A stretch of DNA of 64,000 nt from Flaccisagitta enflata (GCA_965153355.1 OZ231126.1:40424001-40488000); one strand, 5' to 3'. Shown: positions 50,589 through 62,899, counted from the stretch's first letter. Notes: generated by a model not told the origin, from the sequence alone. Translations and numbers: made by a program.

Positions 50589-50652
<64 letters not shown>

Positions 50653-50669
50653 GGTTGTTGTCGTTGTCG

Positions 50670-50735
<66 letters not shown>

Positions 50736-50837
50736 CTATTTTTGTTGTTGTCAGATGTTGTTGTTGTTGTCGTTGTTGCTGTTGAACTGCATTCCCTACA
50801 GACTGCGGTCATCATGCTGAACATTCCTCGCGGTCCT

Positions 50838-50894
<57 letters not shown>

Positions 50895-51077
50895 TTGTTG
50901 TTGTTGTTGTTGTTGTTGTTGATTTTGTTGAAGTTGTCATTCTGCATTCCTAGGGACCGCGGTTTTTGCATTCTCCTTTCCTTACGGTCCTTACTTTCCC
51001 AGTTCCTCGCGGTCCTCTGTCGACGTCATCGTCATCGTCGTCGTTGTTGGCACTGTTTCTGTTGTTGTTGTTGTTGC

Positions 51078-51137
<60 letters not shown>

Positions 51138-51253
51138 CGTTGTTGTTGTCAATCCCTGTTCCTCCCATTCCCCGTTCCTTGCATTTCTCTCGGATTTCCG
51201 AGGTTCTCGCGGTCCTCTGTCGACGTCATCGTCGTCGTCGTTGGCACTGTTTC

Positions 51254-51292
<39 letters not shown>

Positions 51293-51306
51293 GGTTGTGG
51301 TTGTGG

Positions 51307-51345
<39 letters not shown>

Positions 51346-51502
51346 TTGTTGTTGTTGTTGTTACTGTTGTTGTTGTCAATCACTGTTCCTCGCATTCCCC
51401 GCCTTCCCGCGTCCCCGCGTTCCTTGCGTTCCTTTGGATTTCCGCATTCCTTGCGGTCCTCCGTCGTCATTGTCATCGTCGTTGTTGTTGCTTTTGTTGT
51501 GG

Positions 51503-51543
<41 letters not shown>

Positions 51544-51570
51544 ATTGTTGTTGTTGTTGTTGTTGTTGTT

Positions 51571-51603
<33 letters not shown>

Positions 51604-51747
51604 ACTGTTGTTGTTGTCAATCACTGTTCCTCGCATTCCCCGCCTTCCCGCGTCCCCGCGTTCCTTGCGTTCCTCTCAGATATCCGCATTCCTCGCAGTC
51701 CTCCGTCGTCATCGTCGTCGTCGCCGTCGTTGTTGTTGCTTTTGTCG

Positions 51748-51841
<94 letters not shown>

Positions 51842-51957
51842 CAATCCCTGTTCCTCGCATTCCCCATTCCTCGCGTTCCTCACTTGGATTCCTCGCGTTC
51901 CTCACTAGCGTTCCTTGCAGTCCTCCGTCGTCATCGTCATCATCATTGTCGTCATCG

Positions 51958-52025
<68 letters not shown>

Positions 52026-52129
52026 GCTGTCAATCCCTGTTCCTCGCATTTCCCGTTCCTCGCCTTCCTCACTGGGATTGCCGCGTTCCTCGCGGTCGTC
52101 CATCGTCATCGTTGTCGTTGTCGTTGTCG

Positions 52130-52184
<55 letters not shown>

Positions 52185-52319
52185 CGTTGTTGTTGTTACT
52201 GCTGTTGTTGTTTATCACTGTTCCTCGCATTCCCCGTTCCTCGCGTTCCTCACTCGGATTTCCGCGTTCCTCGCAGTCCTCCATTGTTGTCTTTGTCGTT
52301 GTCGTCGTTGTTGTTGTGG

Positions 52320-52374
<55 letters not shown>

Positions 52375-52730
52375 CGTTGTCGTTGTTTTTGTTGTTGTTG
52401 TTGTCAATCCCTGTTCCTTGTATTTCCCATTCCTCGCGTTCCTCACTCAGATTCCTCGCATTCCTCACTCAGATTCCTCGCGATCCTCACTCGCGTTCCT
52501 TGCGTTCCTCGGCATTTTCCATAAGGCATTCCAAATTGTAAAACTGAAGACTGCAATCAAAAGACTACACAGAATTTTTTAAGAAGCTTTAGAAATGGCC
52601 TTTCTACGTAGTCATTCAAAATATAAACATATAAAGCTGCCCAATGATGCGTTCCCCCGGTTCCCCGGGGACCGGGTCCCCAATTCCAAACAGATGAGGA
52701 ATATTCCGCGTTTCGAGTTAGGGACACCTT
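50291..52730. repeat. (GTT)n arrays with repeated spacers
   Basis: Blocks of GTT alternate with roughly 50-130-base spacers at about 50790, 50930, 51140, 51375, 51615, 51840, 52030, 52210 and 52400. Spacers share TTGTCAATCCCTGTTCCTCG, CATTCCCCGTTCCTCGCG and TCCTCCGTCGTCATCGTC. Because units tend to keep phase, frames of 400-500 codons stay open on the plus strand; they are Leu/Val/Cys artefacts. The tail (52430-52730) has TTCCTCACTCAGATTCC repeats and GGTTCCCCGGGGACC. Confidence 0.92.
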
Positions 52731-53835
52731 GAAGTACCCTGTGCTATGAAAGAACTCATGAAAAGGCATATTAACAATTCTATGAAGAATAAAATTTACA
52801 AAGTTAATTCAAAGAATGTCAGTATATTGTTTTATCCCACTGCATTATGCAAATTAGGTCCTCAAAAACAATTCTAAGACGGAAAATGAACAATTTTTGA
52901 TAAAGGGCAAGGGTCCACACGTCGCACCTATTGGCCTACTTGGCCTTGTTTTAACTCAACCTTAACATTTCTGGAAAACAAAAAGAAAAGGAAAATAAGT
53001 CCACCGCCGCAACCCTCACGCAATCACGTCACATCGTTTAGGATAACGATTCAACGGCATCAGAAAAATAAAGCTCACGGGCAGCAAGTAAGCAACTTCA
53101 CTTATTTTCTTTTATAAGAACTAAGTTTATAAGAACGTTAGGCTTCAAATTGTCAAAAATATAAGAACATGTTAAGAACATTGGAAGGCTTTATTTCCTC
53201 AAAGATTTAAGAATATTTTTTTCCTGGGTTTTTTCTTAATCAATTATTCTTTGTAAATAGACAGATTATCTTTTCTGTTCCGCAAATTATGTCTCAATTT
53301 TTGTAGAATATATCTTTCTACTACTTTCATTGATTTTAGTTCACTTAGAATGTTTAAACCTGCTGCTTTATTGCTTCATTAGCATTTTCCTTCATCTTCC
53401 CCTTAATGACAAACTTTAACTAATTAAGAATGTTCCTAATTGAAGGTTATACACTTTTTATTTTTTATAAGAACGTAGTTTATAAAAACGTCAAGGCTTG
53501 AAATTGCTCTAAAATTAAGAACATTGTAGTTATTTTATTAGTAGCTATCTCTATCTCTTTTGAAGGCTTCAGCCAAAAAATGATGTTTTTATAAAAAAAA
53601 GTGTAATGTGCATTTTAATTAAGAACAATTTAAGAACGTTTAAGCCTTGAAACTGCTAAAAATTTAAAAACCATGAAGGCTTGCTCAAAAAAGGCTATAA
53701 AAAAAAAAAGTGTAGCACAAGTATTAGGAAGATCATATTTTTTCCAGAAAATCCTTGAAATATTTCAGCAAAAAACTGCTAACTCTTAATCTTATCTTCC
53801 AGGAGCTTCTTTCTGAACTTAACTAGCTTGTCTAG
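52731..53835. other. intergenic with dispersed blocks
   Basis: 52915-52951 is a minus-strand family D head fragment (AACAAGGCCAAGTAGGCC, then AATAGGTGCGACGTG). Blocks of TTTATAAGAACGT with GGCTTGAAATTGCT occur about three times (53110-53190, 53460-53530, 53620-53680). No exon recognised. Confidence 0.55.
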
Positions 53836-54134
53836 TTTTTAGTCGCGACTCTATGTCCGTCGGTTGGTCCGTCCGTCGGTCGTTTGGTCCGTCTGTTGGT
53901 CTGTCACGCTTAGTTTTAGTTAGCTTTTTTTTCTTTTTTTATGTTATTTTAAGTTATCTTAAGTCACATTATGTTATTTCAAGACAATTTGCTTTTAGTA
54001 TTTTAGTCTTTAGGTCTTTTAGTCAATAAGTCTTTTAGTCTTTTAGTCTTTTAGTCTTTTAGTCTTTTGGTCTTTTGGTCTTTTGGTCTTATGGTCTTAA
54101 CAACCGCACGCGACTGTAAGGTGTTGGCCTTGTT
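53836..54134 (-). mobile_element. family B element with decayed hairpin
   Basis: Minus-strand copy: starts AACAAGGCCAACACCTTACA, then GTCGCGTGCGG. The body is an ACTAAAAGACTAAAAG run (period 8-9), then a GACC-type tract. The tail keeps AGAGTCGCGACTAAAA, with the middle of the palindrome deleted. Confidence 0.8.
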
Positions 54135-54271
54135 GCATGCAGGGTGGCAGAAACAGGGGCACGCGGGGCAGGTCGTGCCTCGGACCTATAGATAAAAAGT
54201 TGGACTTATAGATTTGAGGGAGGCTGAAAGATGAGGGAGAAGAAAAAGAAAGCGGAAGAGAGAAAGAGAAA

Positions 54272-54335
<64 letters not shown>

Positions 54336-54666
54336 AAAAAATGAAAAAAAGAAAATGAAATAAAGAGAAAGACAGAATGAGAAAAAAGCTGAAGGGTAAA
54401 AACAATATTTTTAGGTGCGCAAAAGCTGAAGCTGTGTTCTTTGGTCAGTCCGTTGGTTGATTGGTTGGTTATTTGTCAGTAACACAAATGTTTGATGAAC
54501 CACATGGCGCAGCTACTTTGTCTATTTGCAGGGGTAGGAAAGCTCGCCTTCTCTTAATTTTTTTTAGAAATCATAAAAAATATAAAAAAAAATCTAAAAA
54601 GGATTAAAAGATTATCTGCAGAAATATTGCAACCTCCTGTGACCAATTACATTGCAGCCTACTTAA

Positions 54667-54708
<42 letters not shown>

Positions 54709-54779
54709 GTTCAGAAGTAGTCACGCGCGGCTCCCAGTGGCTAGCGATAGTATAACCTATACATTTGCGCGGCAATCAT
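54135..54779. other. simple repeats and a family D tail fragment
   Basis: (GAAA)n at about 54235-54350; a minus-strand tail with AACCAATCAACCAACGGACT and TTTTGCGCACCTAAAAA at 54408-54475, related to family D; (CT)n at 54670-54706. No gene seen. Confidence 0.7.
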
Positions 54780-55850
54780 GCATTGTGGCAAAAAAATCTG
54801 CAACATGTTAGCAAAAAGTCAGCATTAAATTACTGCAATTTAATCCTGCAGTAAAATCTGCACAAAACTACTGCATTGGAATCCTGCAGTAAAGCCTGCA
54901 GAAAACAACTGCACAAAAATCCTGCAGTGAAGCCTGCACTAAACTACTGCACTAAAGGTCTGCAATAAAACCCACACAAAATTACTGCATTAGAATCCTG
55001 CAGTAAAGCCAGCAGAAAACTACTGCTTAAGAATCCTGCAGTGAAGCCTGCATTAGAATCCTGCAGTGAAGCCTGCATTAAACTACTGCATTAAAATCCC
55101 CCTTTTAAACCCCTGCCTTAAAGCCCCTACCAATCTAAATACCCTATGGTTAAAAAATTCTCCTTCATTTTCTTTCTACTCTCATTTTCTCTTTATAGTA
55201 TTATGCAGATATCTATGCAGAACATTATGCAAATTTTGATGCAGCATTTTATTCAGTCTGCAATAAAGCCTGCATTACCCTACTGCATTAATATCCTGCA
55301 ATACAACCTGCATTAAAGTACTGCATTAAAATCCCCCTTTTAAACCCCTGCCTTAGAGCCCCTACCAATCTAAATACCCTATGGTTCAAAAATTCTCCTT
55401 CATTTTCTTTCCTACTATCTACTCTCATTTTCCCTATATAGTTTTATGCAGATTGCTATGCAAAACATCATGCAAATTTTATTGCAGCATGTTATTGTGT
55501 CTGCAATAAAGCCTGCATTACTTTACTGCATTAAAATCCTGCTATAAAATCTGCACTAAAGTACTGAATTAGAATTCTGCTATAAAGCCTGCACAAAACT
55601 ACTGCATTAGAATCCTGCAGTAAAGCCAGCAGAAAACTACTGCATTAGAATCCTGCAGTGAATCCTGCATTAGAATCCTGCAGTGAAGCCTGCATTAAAC
55701 TACTGCATTAAAATCCCCCTTTTAAACCCCTGCCTTAAAGCCCCTACAAATCTAAATACCCTATGGTTAAAAAATTCTCTTTCATTTTCTTTCTACCTTT
55801 CTACTCTCATTTTCCCTATATAGTATTATGCAGATACAGTACCTTCCGAG
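54780..55850. repeat. CTGCA-rich satellite with higher-order unit
   Basis: Degenerate 15-18-base units around TACTGCATTAGAATCCTGCA and GTGAAGCCTGCATTAAAC fill the region. A longer segment (AAATCCCCCTTTTAAACCCC through ACCCTATGGTT to ATTATGCAGAT) recurs at about 55093, 55333 and 55711, so there is a higher-order period of roughly 240-380 bases. CTGCAG sites are frequent. Confidence 0.9.
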
Positions 55851-56202
55851 CAAACCCGGCTAAAACTGGAGGATTAATTTTTGTTACTTTAATTTCATTT
55901 CATTTATTTTTGCCTCCAAATTTTTGGCTATTACAGCCTTCGACGGGGAGAATGACCTGATGTAACATAACAAAATATTTCAAGGCTAGTAAAAACATTT
56001 CAAATGAGCATCATATCGACTATTTCTTCTTCTTTTCCTTCTTTTTTGCACCTTTTTTGTTTTCCCAATCACTTGGTCTTTTTTGCCGCTCTTTGAAAAA
56101 TTGTCTTTCCACCAAAAACAGAGTAAAGATCAAAACTAACCCCATTTTCTTCCGCCTGCCCTCTTTCTACACCCGGGTGTTGTTTCTTAGAGTATATATA
56201 AA
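55851..56202. other. intergenic, no gene seen
   Basis: Unique sequence between the satellite and a family B element. Confidence 0.45.
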
Positions 56203-57928
56203 ACAAGGCCAACACCTATAAGTCGCGTGCGATACTTCTTTACATAATCGCCTAATTATATAAGTACATTATTTCCTGTGATGACAATAAAGACTATAAT
56301 TACCTGCTGACCTTTAATTACCTATAATTACCTATAATTACCTATAATTATTACCCATAATCAAATAATGACCTATAAGTACCTATGATTACATATGGAC
56401 CAATGATTACCAATAATAATGTATGATTACCCATAATTACCCACAAAAACTTATAATAACATAATGACCTATAATTACCTATAATGACCTATGATCACCT
56501 ATAATTACCTATAATTACTCATAATTAAATAATGACCTACAAATACCTAAAAAGACCTATGATTACCTATGATTACCCATACCTACCTTTACATAATGAC
56601 CTATAATGACCTATGATTACCTATAATTACCTATAATTGGATAATGACCTATAATTACCTATAATTACCTATGATTAGCTAAAATTACCAATAATTGAAT
56701 AATGACCTATAATTACCTATAATTGTTAATTGATGTATAATTACCTATAATGACCTATAATACCCTATAATTACCTATAATTACATAATGACCTGTAATT
56801 ACCTTTAATAACCTTTGATTACCAATAATTACCTTTGATTTCATAATGACCTATTATTACCTATAACTATCTATAATGACCTATAATTACCTATAATTAC
56901 ATAATGACCTAGAATTACCTATAATGATCTATTATTACCTTTTATAAGCTATAATTTTCTAAAATTACATAATGACCTAAAATTACCAATAATGACCTAT
57001 AATTGCATTATGACCTGTAATGACCTATAATTACCTCTTATGACCTATAATTACCTATAATTACATAATGACCTATAATTACCTGTAATTACCTATAATT
57101 ACCTATAATTACCTATTATGTCCTATAATTACCTATAATTACCTATAATTACCTATAATTACCTATGATTACATACTGACATATTATTACCAATAATGAC
57201 CTATAATTGCATAATAACCTATAATTACCTTTAATGACCTATAATTACCTATAATTACATAATGACCTATAATTACCTACAATGACCTATGATTACCTAT
57301 AATGACCTATGATTACCCAAAATTTCATAATGACCTATAATTACCTATAATTAAATAAATAAAAAGTGAAATCACTACATTGACTAAAATGACTAAAATG
57401 ACTGAAAATGACTTAGAATGACTTAGAATGACTAAAAATGACCTAAGATGACTTAGAATGACGTATAATGACATAAAGTGACTTAAAATGACTTAAAATG
57501 ACTTAAAATGACTTAAAATGACTTAAAATAACATCAAATGATGAAAAGGATTATAGTGACTAAAATGACAATAATGACTTAAAATGACTTGGAATGAATT
57601 AAAATGCCTTAAAATCACTTGAAATGACTTAGAATCACTTGAAATGACTTAAAACAACTTGAAATGACTTAGCATGACTGAAAACTATGAAAAGGACTAT
57701 ATTGAATGAAATGACAATAATGACTTAGAATAACTTAAAATGACTTAAAATGACTAAGAATGACTTAGAATGACTTAGAATAACTTAGAATGACTTAGAA
57801 TGAATAAAAATGACTTAAGGAAATAAAATTGATAAAAAAAGTAAAGTGTGACCAACCAACCGACCGACCGACCGACCAACCGACCGACGGACAAAGCGGG
57901 TTGTAGAGTCGCGTGCACGCGACTAAAA
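56203..57928 (+). mobile_element. family B element with satellite-expanded body, 1.7 kb
   Basis: Begins ACAAGGCCAACACCTATAAG then TCGCGTGCGA. The tail is GACCGACCGACCAACCGACC with GGACAAAGCGGGTTGTAGAG and the perfect palindrome AGTCGCGTGCACGCGACT then AAAAAA. The body is two tandem arrays: about 56270-57350 of 10-base CTATAATTAC/CTATAATGAC units, and about 57370-57835 of 10-base ATGACTTAAA/ATGACTTAGA units. Other family B copies are 150-370 bases, so this body has expanded several-fold. Confidence 0.88.
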
Positions 57929-57949
57929 AAACCCAGGGTATCCAGAGGT

Positions 57950-58440
57950 CTATCTTCTTTTGTTTTCCCCCTCAAAAGTCCCCATTCGGTTTATCCACCA
58001 TCGCTCTCGAGCCACTTGGTCGACGTCATCATTTCCTGGGACATGCTCCAATACAACCACACCCATGTCTTCCTCTGTGTGTCCATCTTTTTTGAAATGA
58101 TACGCCGGCTTCGCCTCATCCCCCGATCTTAAATCTGCTCGATGTCGATTGAATCTCTCCATAATCTTGTTTTTGGTTTTTCCCACATAAACCACTTTTT
58201 GGCACTTCTGGCAGTGCATCCCGTAGATGGCCCCTGATTGTTCGGCAGTCCATTCTCTCCTCAATCCTCATCTCTTTCCCATCTTTGTCCTTCACAATCT
58301 CAGTCTTTTGCATGTGCTTGCACAACTTGCATCCTTTCCCGCAGGGTTCTGATCCACCTTCTTTGCTCTTTGCTTTTGCGTTGACCACCAGATCTCCCAA
58401 GTTTTTCCCCCTTCTCAAACTTAGCCTTGGCAGGTCCTTG
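57950..58440 (-). pseudogene. Penelope-like element fragment: linker and GIY-YIG endonuclease
   Basis: On the minus strand the frame from about 58440 reads LPRLSLRRGKNLGDLVVNAK, then a Cys cluster (PCGKGCKLCKHM), typical of the region after the reverse transcriptase in Penelope-like elements. After a frameshift near 58240 it reads GAIYGMHCQKCQKVVYVGKT, the GIY-YIG nuclease start, then RFNRHRADL, a His-containing HFKKDGH segment and RERWWINRMGTFEGEN, matching the nuclease end. These enzymes cut DNA for retroelement insertion. The reverse transcriptase itself is absent, so this is a 3' fragment. GIY-YIG proteins of other kinds are possible but the linker favours Penelope. Confidence 0.78.
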
Positions 58441-59012
58441 ACTTATGCCTCAAGCCCGTCCTCTTCCTTGATGATGACGATGATTGCGATGACGGCAACG
58501 ACGAAAGCGAAGACGACGACGACGGCGACAACGACGACGGCGACGACGACGATGGCGTCGATGACGACGGCGACGACAAATCCAACTCTCAAGAAATGTC
58601 ACCAACGACTTTGAGCAAAGAGCCCACAAGCAGCCACGTTGCGGTCTCTCCTTCTTTGGAAATTCACGAACACGAGACTTTCATGACGCAAAAAGGCGAC
58701 GGCACACCAATGCATTTTGATTTCTCCGAGTCGAAGATACAAGAATGGTTTAACAAACTCATCCAAGCTGAAAAAGAACGCACAAAAGAAAGAGAAATTG
58801 AAAAACAAGAACGACAAATTGAGAGACAAGAATGAGAAAAAGAAAGACAAGAACGAGAAGTTGAAAGACAGGAGAGAGAAAAAGAAAGACAAGAAAGAGA
58901 AAAAGAGAGACAAGAAAGAGAAAAAGAAAGACAGGAGTATCGCAAAGAACAACAACAAAGAGAAAAAGAAAACCGCCAAAAAGACCAACGCATTTCAAAT
59001 CCAATTAAATAA
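58425..59012 (+). pseudogene. acidic and coiled-coil protein frame broken by one TGA
   Basis: The frame opens after a TAG at 58422 and runs to TAA at 59010. About 58470-58575 encodes an Asp-rich tract (DDDD with Gly, Asn and Glu). About 58596-58760 encodes a non-repetitive segment, MSPTTLSKEPTSSHVAV to MHFDFSESKIQEWFNKL. The rest is a Glu/Lys/Arg/Gln heptad-like region (KERQEREKERQE) predicted to be a charged coiled coil. A single TGA at 58833-58835 interrupts it, and the same frame continues to NPIK. Its start overlaps the 5' edge of the opposite-strand Penelope fragment. Role unknown: a retroelement protein or a host gene exon are both possible. Confidence 0.5.
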
Positions 59013-59049
59013 ATAGGAAAGATAATAGAATTGACCTGACTCCTTATTG

Positions 59050-59935
59050 TATAACTTTATTGGCTTAAACCAGACTTAGACCAGACTTAAGACCAGACTT
59101 AGACCAGACTTAGACCAGACTTTAGACCATTTGAGACTGCAATTTAGACTTAGACCAGACTTAGACTAAGACTTAGACCAGACTTAGACCAGACTTAGAC
59201 CAGACTAGACCAGACTTAGACCAGACTAGACTCCAGACTCTAGACCAGACTTTAGATCTGGGACTGTGACCAGACTTAGACCCAGACTTAAACCAGATTT
59301 AAACCAGACTTAAACCAGACTAAAACCAGACTTGGACCAAACTTGGACCAGACTTGGACCAGACTTGGACCAGACTTGGACCAGACTTGGACCAGACTTA
59401 AACCAGACTTGGAACAGACTTGGACCAGACTTGGACCAGACTTGGACCAGACTTGGACCAGACTTGGACCAGACATGGACCAGACTTAGACCAGACTTGG
59501 ACCAGACTTGGAACAGACTTGGAACAGACTTGGACCAGACTTGGACCAGACTTGGACCAGACTTTGACCAGACATGGACCAGACTTAGACCAGACTTCTG
59601 ACCAGACTTGGACCAGACTTGGACCAGACATGGACCAGACTTAGACCAGACTTGGACCAGACTTGGACCAGACTTGGACCAGACTTGGACCAGACTTGGA
59701 CCAGACTTGGGCCAGACTTAGACCAGACTATGTGACCATGACTTGGACCAGACTCTGACCAGACTTGACCAGACTTGGACCAGACTTGGACTAGACTTGA
59801 CCAGACTCTGACCAGACTTGGACCAGATTCTGACTCAGACTTGGACCAGACTTAGACCAGACATGGACCAGACTTACCCCAGTCTTAGACCAGACTTAGA
59901 CCAGACTTAGACCAGACTTAGACTAGACCAAAATG
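59050..59935. repeat. 12-base minisatellite (TTGGACCAGACT)
   Basis: About 70 degenerate copies of TTGGACCAGACT with TTAGACCAGACT variants. The period of 12 leaves several frames open on both strands (DQTWTRLGP and SGPSLVQVW peptides); these are artefacts. Confidence 0.96.
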
Positions 59936-60226
59936 ACCCAAATGTCCCAAATAGCTAAAGATGACTTTCAAAACTACTTTAAATAAAAACAGACACATAT
60001 GGCTTAATTAAAGAAAGTGACTTAAATGATCAAAAAAGACCAAAAATGACTAAAGCAACAAAAAATTACCAAAAACAACAAAAAAATGACTCAAAATAAC
60101 TCCAGATAACCCAAAATGACCAAAAACGATGCAAAAAAGCTAAGTGTTACGGACCGACCGACCGACAGACCGACCGACCGACGGACCGACGGAGCGGGTT
60201 GTAGAGTTGCGTGCACGCGACTAAAA
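59936..60226 (+). mobile_element. family B element, tail and body portion
   Basis: AAAATGACC-type body units, a GACCGACCGACAGACC tract, GGAGCGGGTTGTAGAG and the palindrome TTGCGTGCACGCGACTAAAA with one arm mismatch. No CAAGGCC head is visible; the adjacent 12-base minisatellite may be an expansion within it (inference). Confidence 0.7.
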
Positions 60227-60612
<386 letters not shown>

Positions 60613-60689
60613 GGATGAAATTATTCTCGTGCCAGAATAGTGTTGGCCAAACCAAGAGATTAATCAGGTAAATTAAGAGAGAGGGCACG

Positions 60690-60975
60690 CCTTAAATACA
60701 GCTTGCCTTAATCAAGGCACACCTTGATTACAGCTTGCCTTAATTAAGGCACACCTCGATCACAGCTTGCCTTGATCATGGCATGCCTTTATCATAACAT
60801 GCCTTGATTATGCCATGCCCTCAAAAGAGCACACCTTAATTTTGACCTTCCTTGGTCATGGCACGCCTTGATTGCAGCTTGCCTTGATTACGGCTTGCCT
60901 CATAATGGCGCACCTTGATCATGGCAAGTCTTGTTCATAGCCTGCCTTGATGCTGACACGCCTTGATTATGGCAC
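60690..60975. repeat. about 21-base minisatellite
   Basis: Degenerate units around GCACACCTTGATTACAGCTT and GCCTTAATTAAG. Confidence 0.88.
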
Positions 60976-61326
60976 TGTTTAACCTCAACTTTTCAACATT
61001 CCAGGCCATCAAAGAAAGGTGACCTCAATTCCTGAAACGACCTTGTCAAGGAATTTTGAATGTAAGGAAAAAAATCCAATCAAATTAGATAAAAGAATAA
61101 AAAGAAAAAAAAAGAACTTTTCTAATTTTACTTTAATTGGAAATGGAAGACAGGCGGAAATTATCGCGTGTGATCTGCTGGGTGCCCACATGCAAAAACA
61201 TTACCTTCAACAATACCCATCATTCATTGGGTAACCTAAAAATGTTTTCTTACGCGCCTTGCCTTTATGAAGCTTTCATTACAGTATATAATCGAATCAG
61301 ACTGCCAATAAGTTACTGATTTTTAT
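60976..61326. other. intergenic, no gene seen
   Basis: No supported exon or repeat. Confidence 0.4.
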
Positions 61327-61475
61327 TTTTAGTCCTGGACACGCGACAATACACTTTGCCGTGTCTGTCGGTCGGTCGGTCGGTCCGTCCGAAACATTTT
61401 TGAAATGCGAGTGACTTTTCATCACTGCCCTTCCCCCAACCGTCCGCGACTGGATTGCCGTGTAACTGCCTTGTT
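61327..61475 (-). mobile_element. hairpin-tailed element, short copy, family A/C mixture
   Basis: Minus-strand copy: starts AACAAGGCAGTTACACGGCA, then AGTCGCGGACGG, a GGACCGACCGACCGACC tract and GTCGCGTGTCCAGGACTAAA. It combines an A-type start with a GCGGAC head motif and a GTGTCC arm. Confidence 0.72.
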
Positions 61476-62252
61476 CAAATTTAAGGTACATTTGGCTGGA
61501 TAAGTGATCACTGATTTGGCAATGGAAGAAAAAATGATAGCCCGATAGTCACCATTATTCTAGTCGAGTATGACCGATTGAGGGACCAACGAACCCTCTT
61601 ATACTTTATTTCACTAGTTTATGAGTATCTTTCGGTTTTTCCGTAGTTTTATCTTCTATCTTTTTTTCTTCTATCTTTTTTTCTATTTCTCTCACAATAT
61701 TCAATCCCAGTCCAACTTTCCCATAAATTCAATTTCAGTTCCCATATCTTCCAGTTAGCCCATGAGGTATATTTTTCGGTTCATTCATTCTCGGTTCATT
61801 CATTCTATCGTTGCTTTGCCTTTTTGTCCCAGAGGCATCGTTTCTGCAGTGGAAATGCATTCCAACGCTTTTCCACGAAAAACTTTCTTTCCTTTCTCTC
61901 TCATTTTCTTTTTCTTTTTTTTCTCTTTTTTTGAAAAGGAGAAACAAACAAAAAGAAAAATGAGAAAAGAGAAAAAGCGATTGGAGTGCCTTTGGCTTTA
62001 GGTTCACACCACTTCTTAACCATTGCTGAGTTCTGTTCTTTTTCATTTTGTACGGTTTCTCTTCTGACTGTGTTTCTTATCTTACTATATGCGTGTCTGG
62101 GTGTTGATTGCGATTGTCTATCTGGCTTTCCTAGTGTAAAATTGTTTGTATGCCTTATCTTTTGTTTCAGCAATCAGTTTTTCGTAAGGTTATTATAATG
62201 TTTTTGGTCGGAGTGCTGTCTCTGTGTGTACAAATACGAAATACTGGTGTGG
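61476..62252. other. intergenic, no gene seen
   Basis: Pyrimidine-rich 61650-61690 and 61890-61930; a short TCGGTTCATTCATTC duplication near 61775-61805. No exon recognised. Confidence 0.45.
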
Positions 62253-62468
62253 TTTTTAGTCGCGTGCTACGCGACTCTACACCCCGCTTTGTCGGTCCGT
62301 CCGTTGGGCCGTCCGTCGGTCCGTCCATCGGTCCGTCCGTCACACATTACTTTTTTTGGGTTTTTGGGATTTTTGGCTTCACTGCTCCTGCCTAAATGAT
62401 CTGGTGACCTCAATTACGGCCCCTGCCCACCCACACGCGACTGGGGTAGCCGTGTATCCGGCCTTGTT
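62253..62468 (-). mobile_element. family A hairpin-tailed element, complete copy
   Basis: Minus-strand copy: starts AACAAGGCCGGATACACGGC, then AGTCGCGTGTGGGTGGGCAG, a GGACGGACCGATGGACGG tract and GGGGTGTAGAGTCGCGTAGC with ACGCGACTAAAAA. One of the best-preserved copies. Confidence 0.87.
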
Positions 62469-62469
62469 T

Positions 62470-62863
62470 TCGTCTGTCTGTGTATTTTTGTTTCTCTGTC
62501 TGTCTGTGTGCATGTTTGTTTGTTTTTTTGTTTGTTTGTTTGTTTGTTTGTTTTATGTATAAATGTATGTATGTATGTATGTATGTATGTATGTATGTAT
62601 GTATGTATGTATGTATGTATGTATGTATGTATGTATGTATGTATGTATGTGTGTACGTGCTGTTTGTTCGTTTGTTTGCTTTTGTGTTTCTATCTGTCTG
62701 TCGGTCTGTCTGTTCGTCTGTTCGTCTGTCTGTCTGTTCTGCCTTCGTTCCGTTCCGTCTGCCTGTCTGCCCGTCTGTCTGTCTGTCTGTCTGCTCGTCT
62801 GTCTGTATGTCTGTTTGTCTGGCTCTCCTTCTCTGTCTGTCTCTGTCTGTCTTTCTATCTGTT

Positions 62864-62899
<36 letters not shown>

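Noticed and set aside
50439-52582. Open frames of 400-540 codons rich in Leu, Val and Cys
   Set aside because: They are translations of GTT arrays whose units keep the reading phase; several frames are open on both strands at once.
59288-59644. DQTWTRLGP repeat protein
   Set aside because: A 12-base minisatellite that is open in several frames on both strands.
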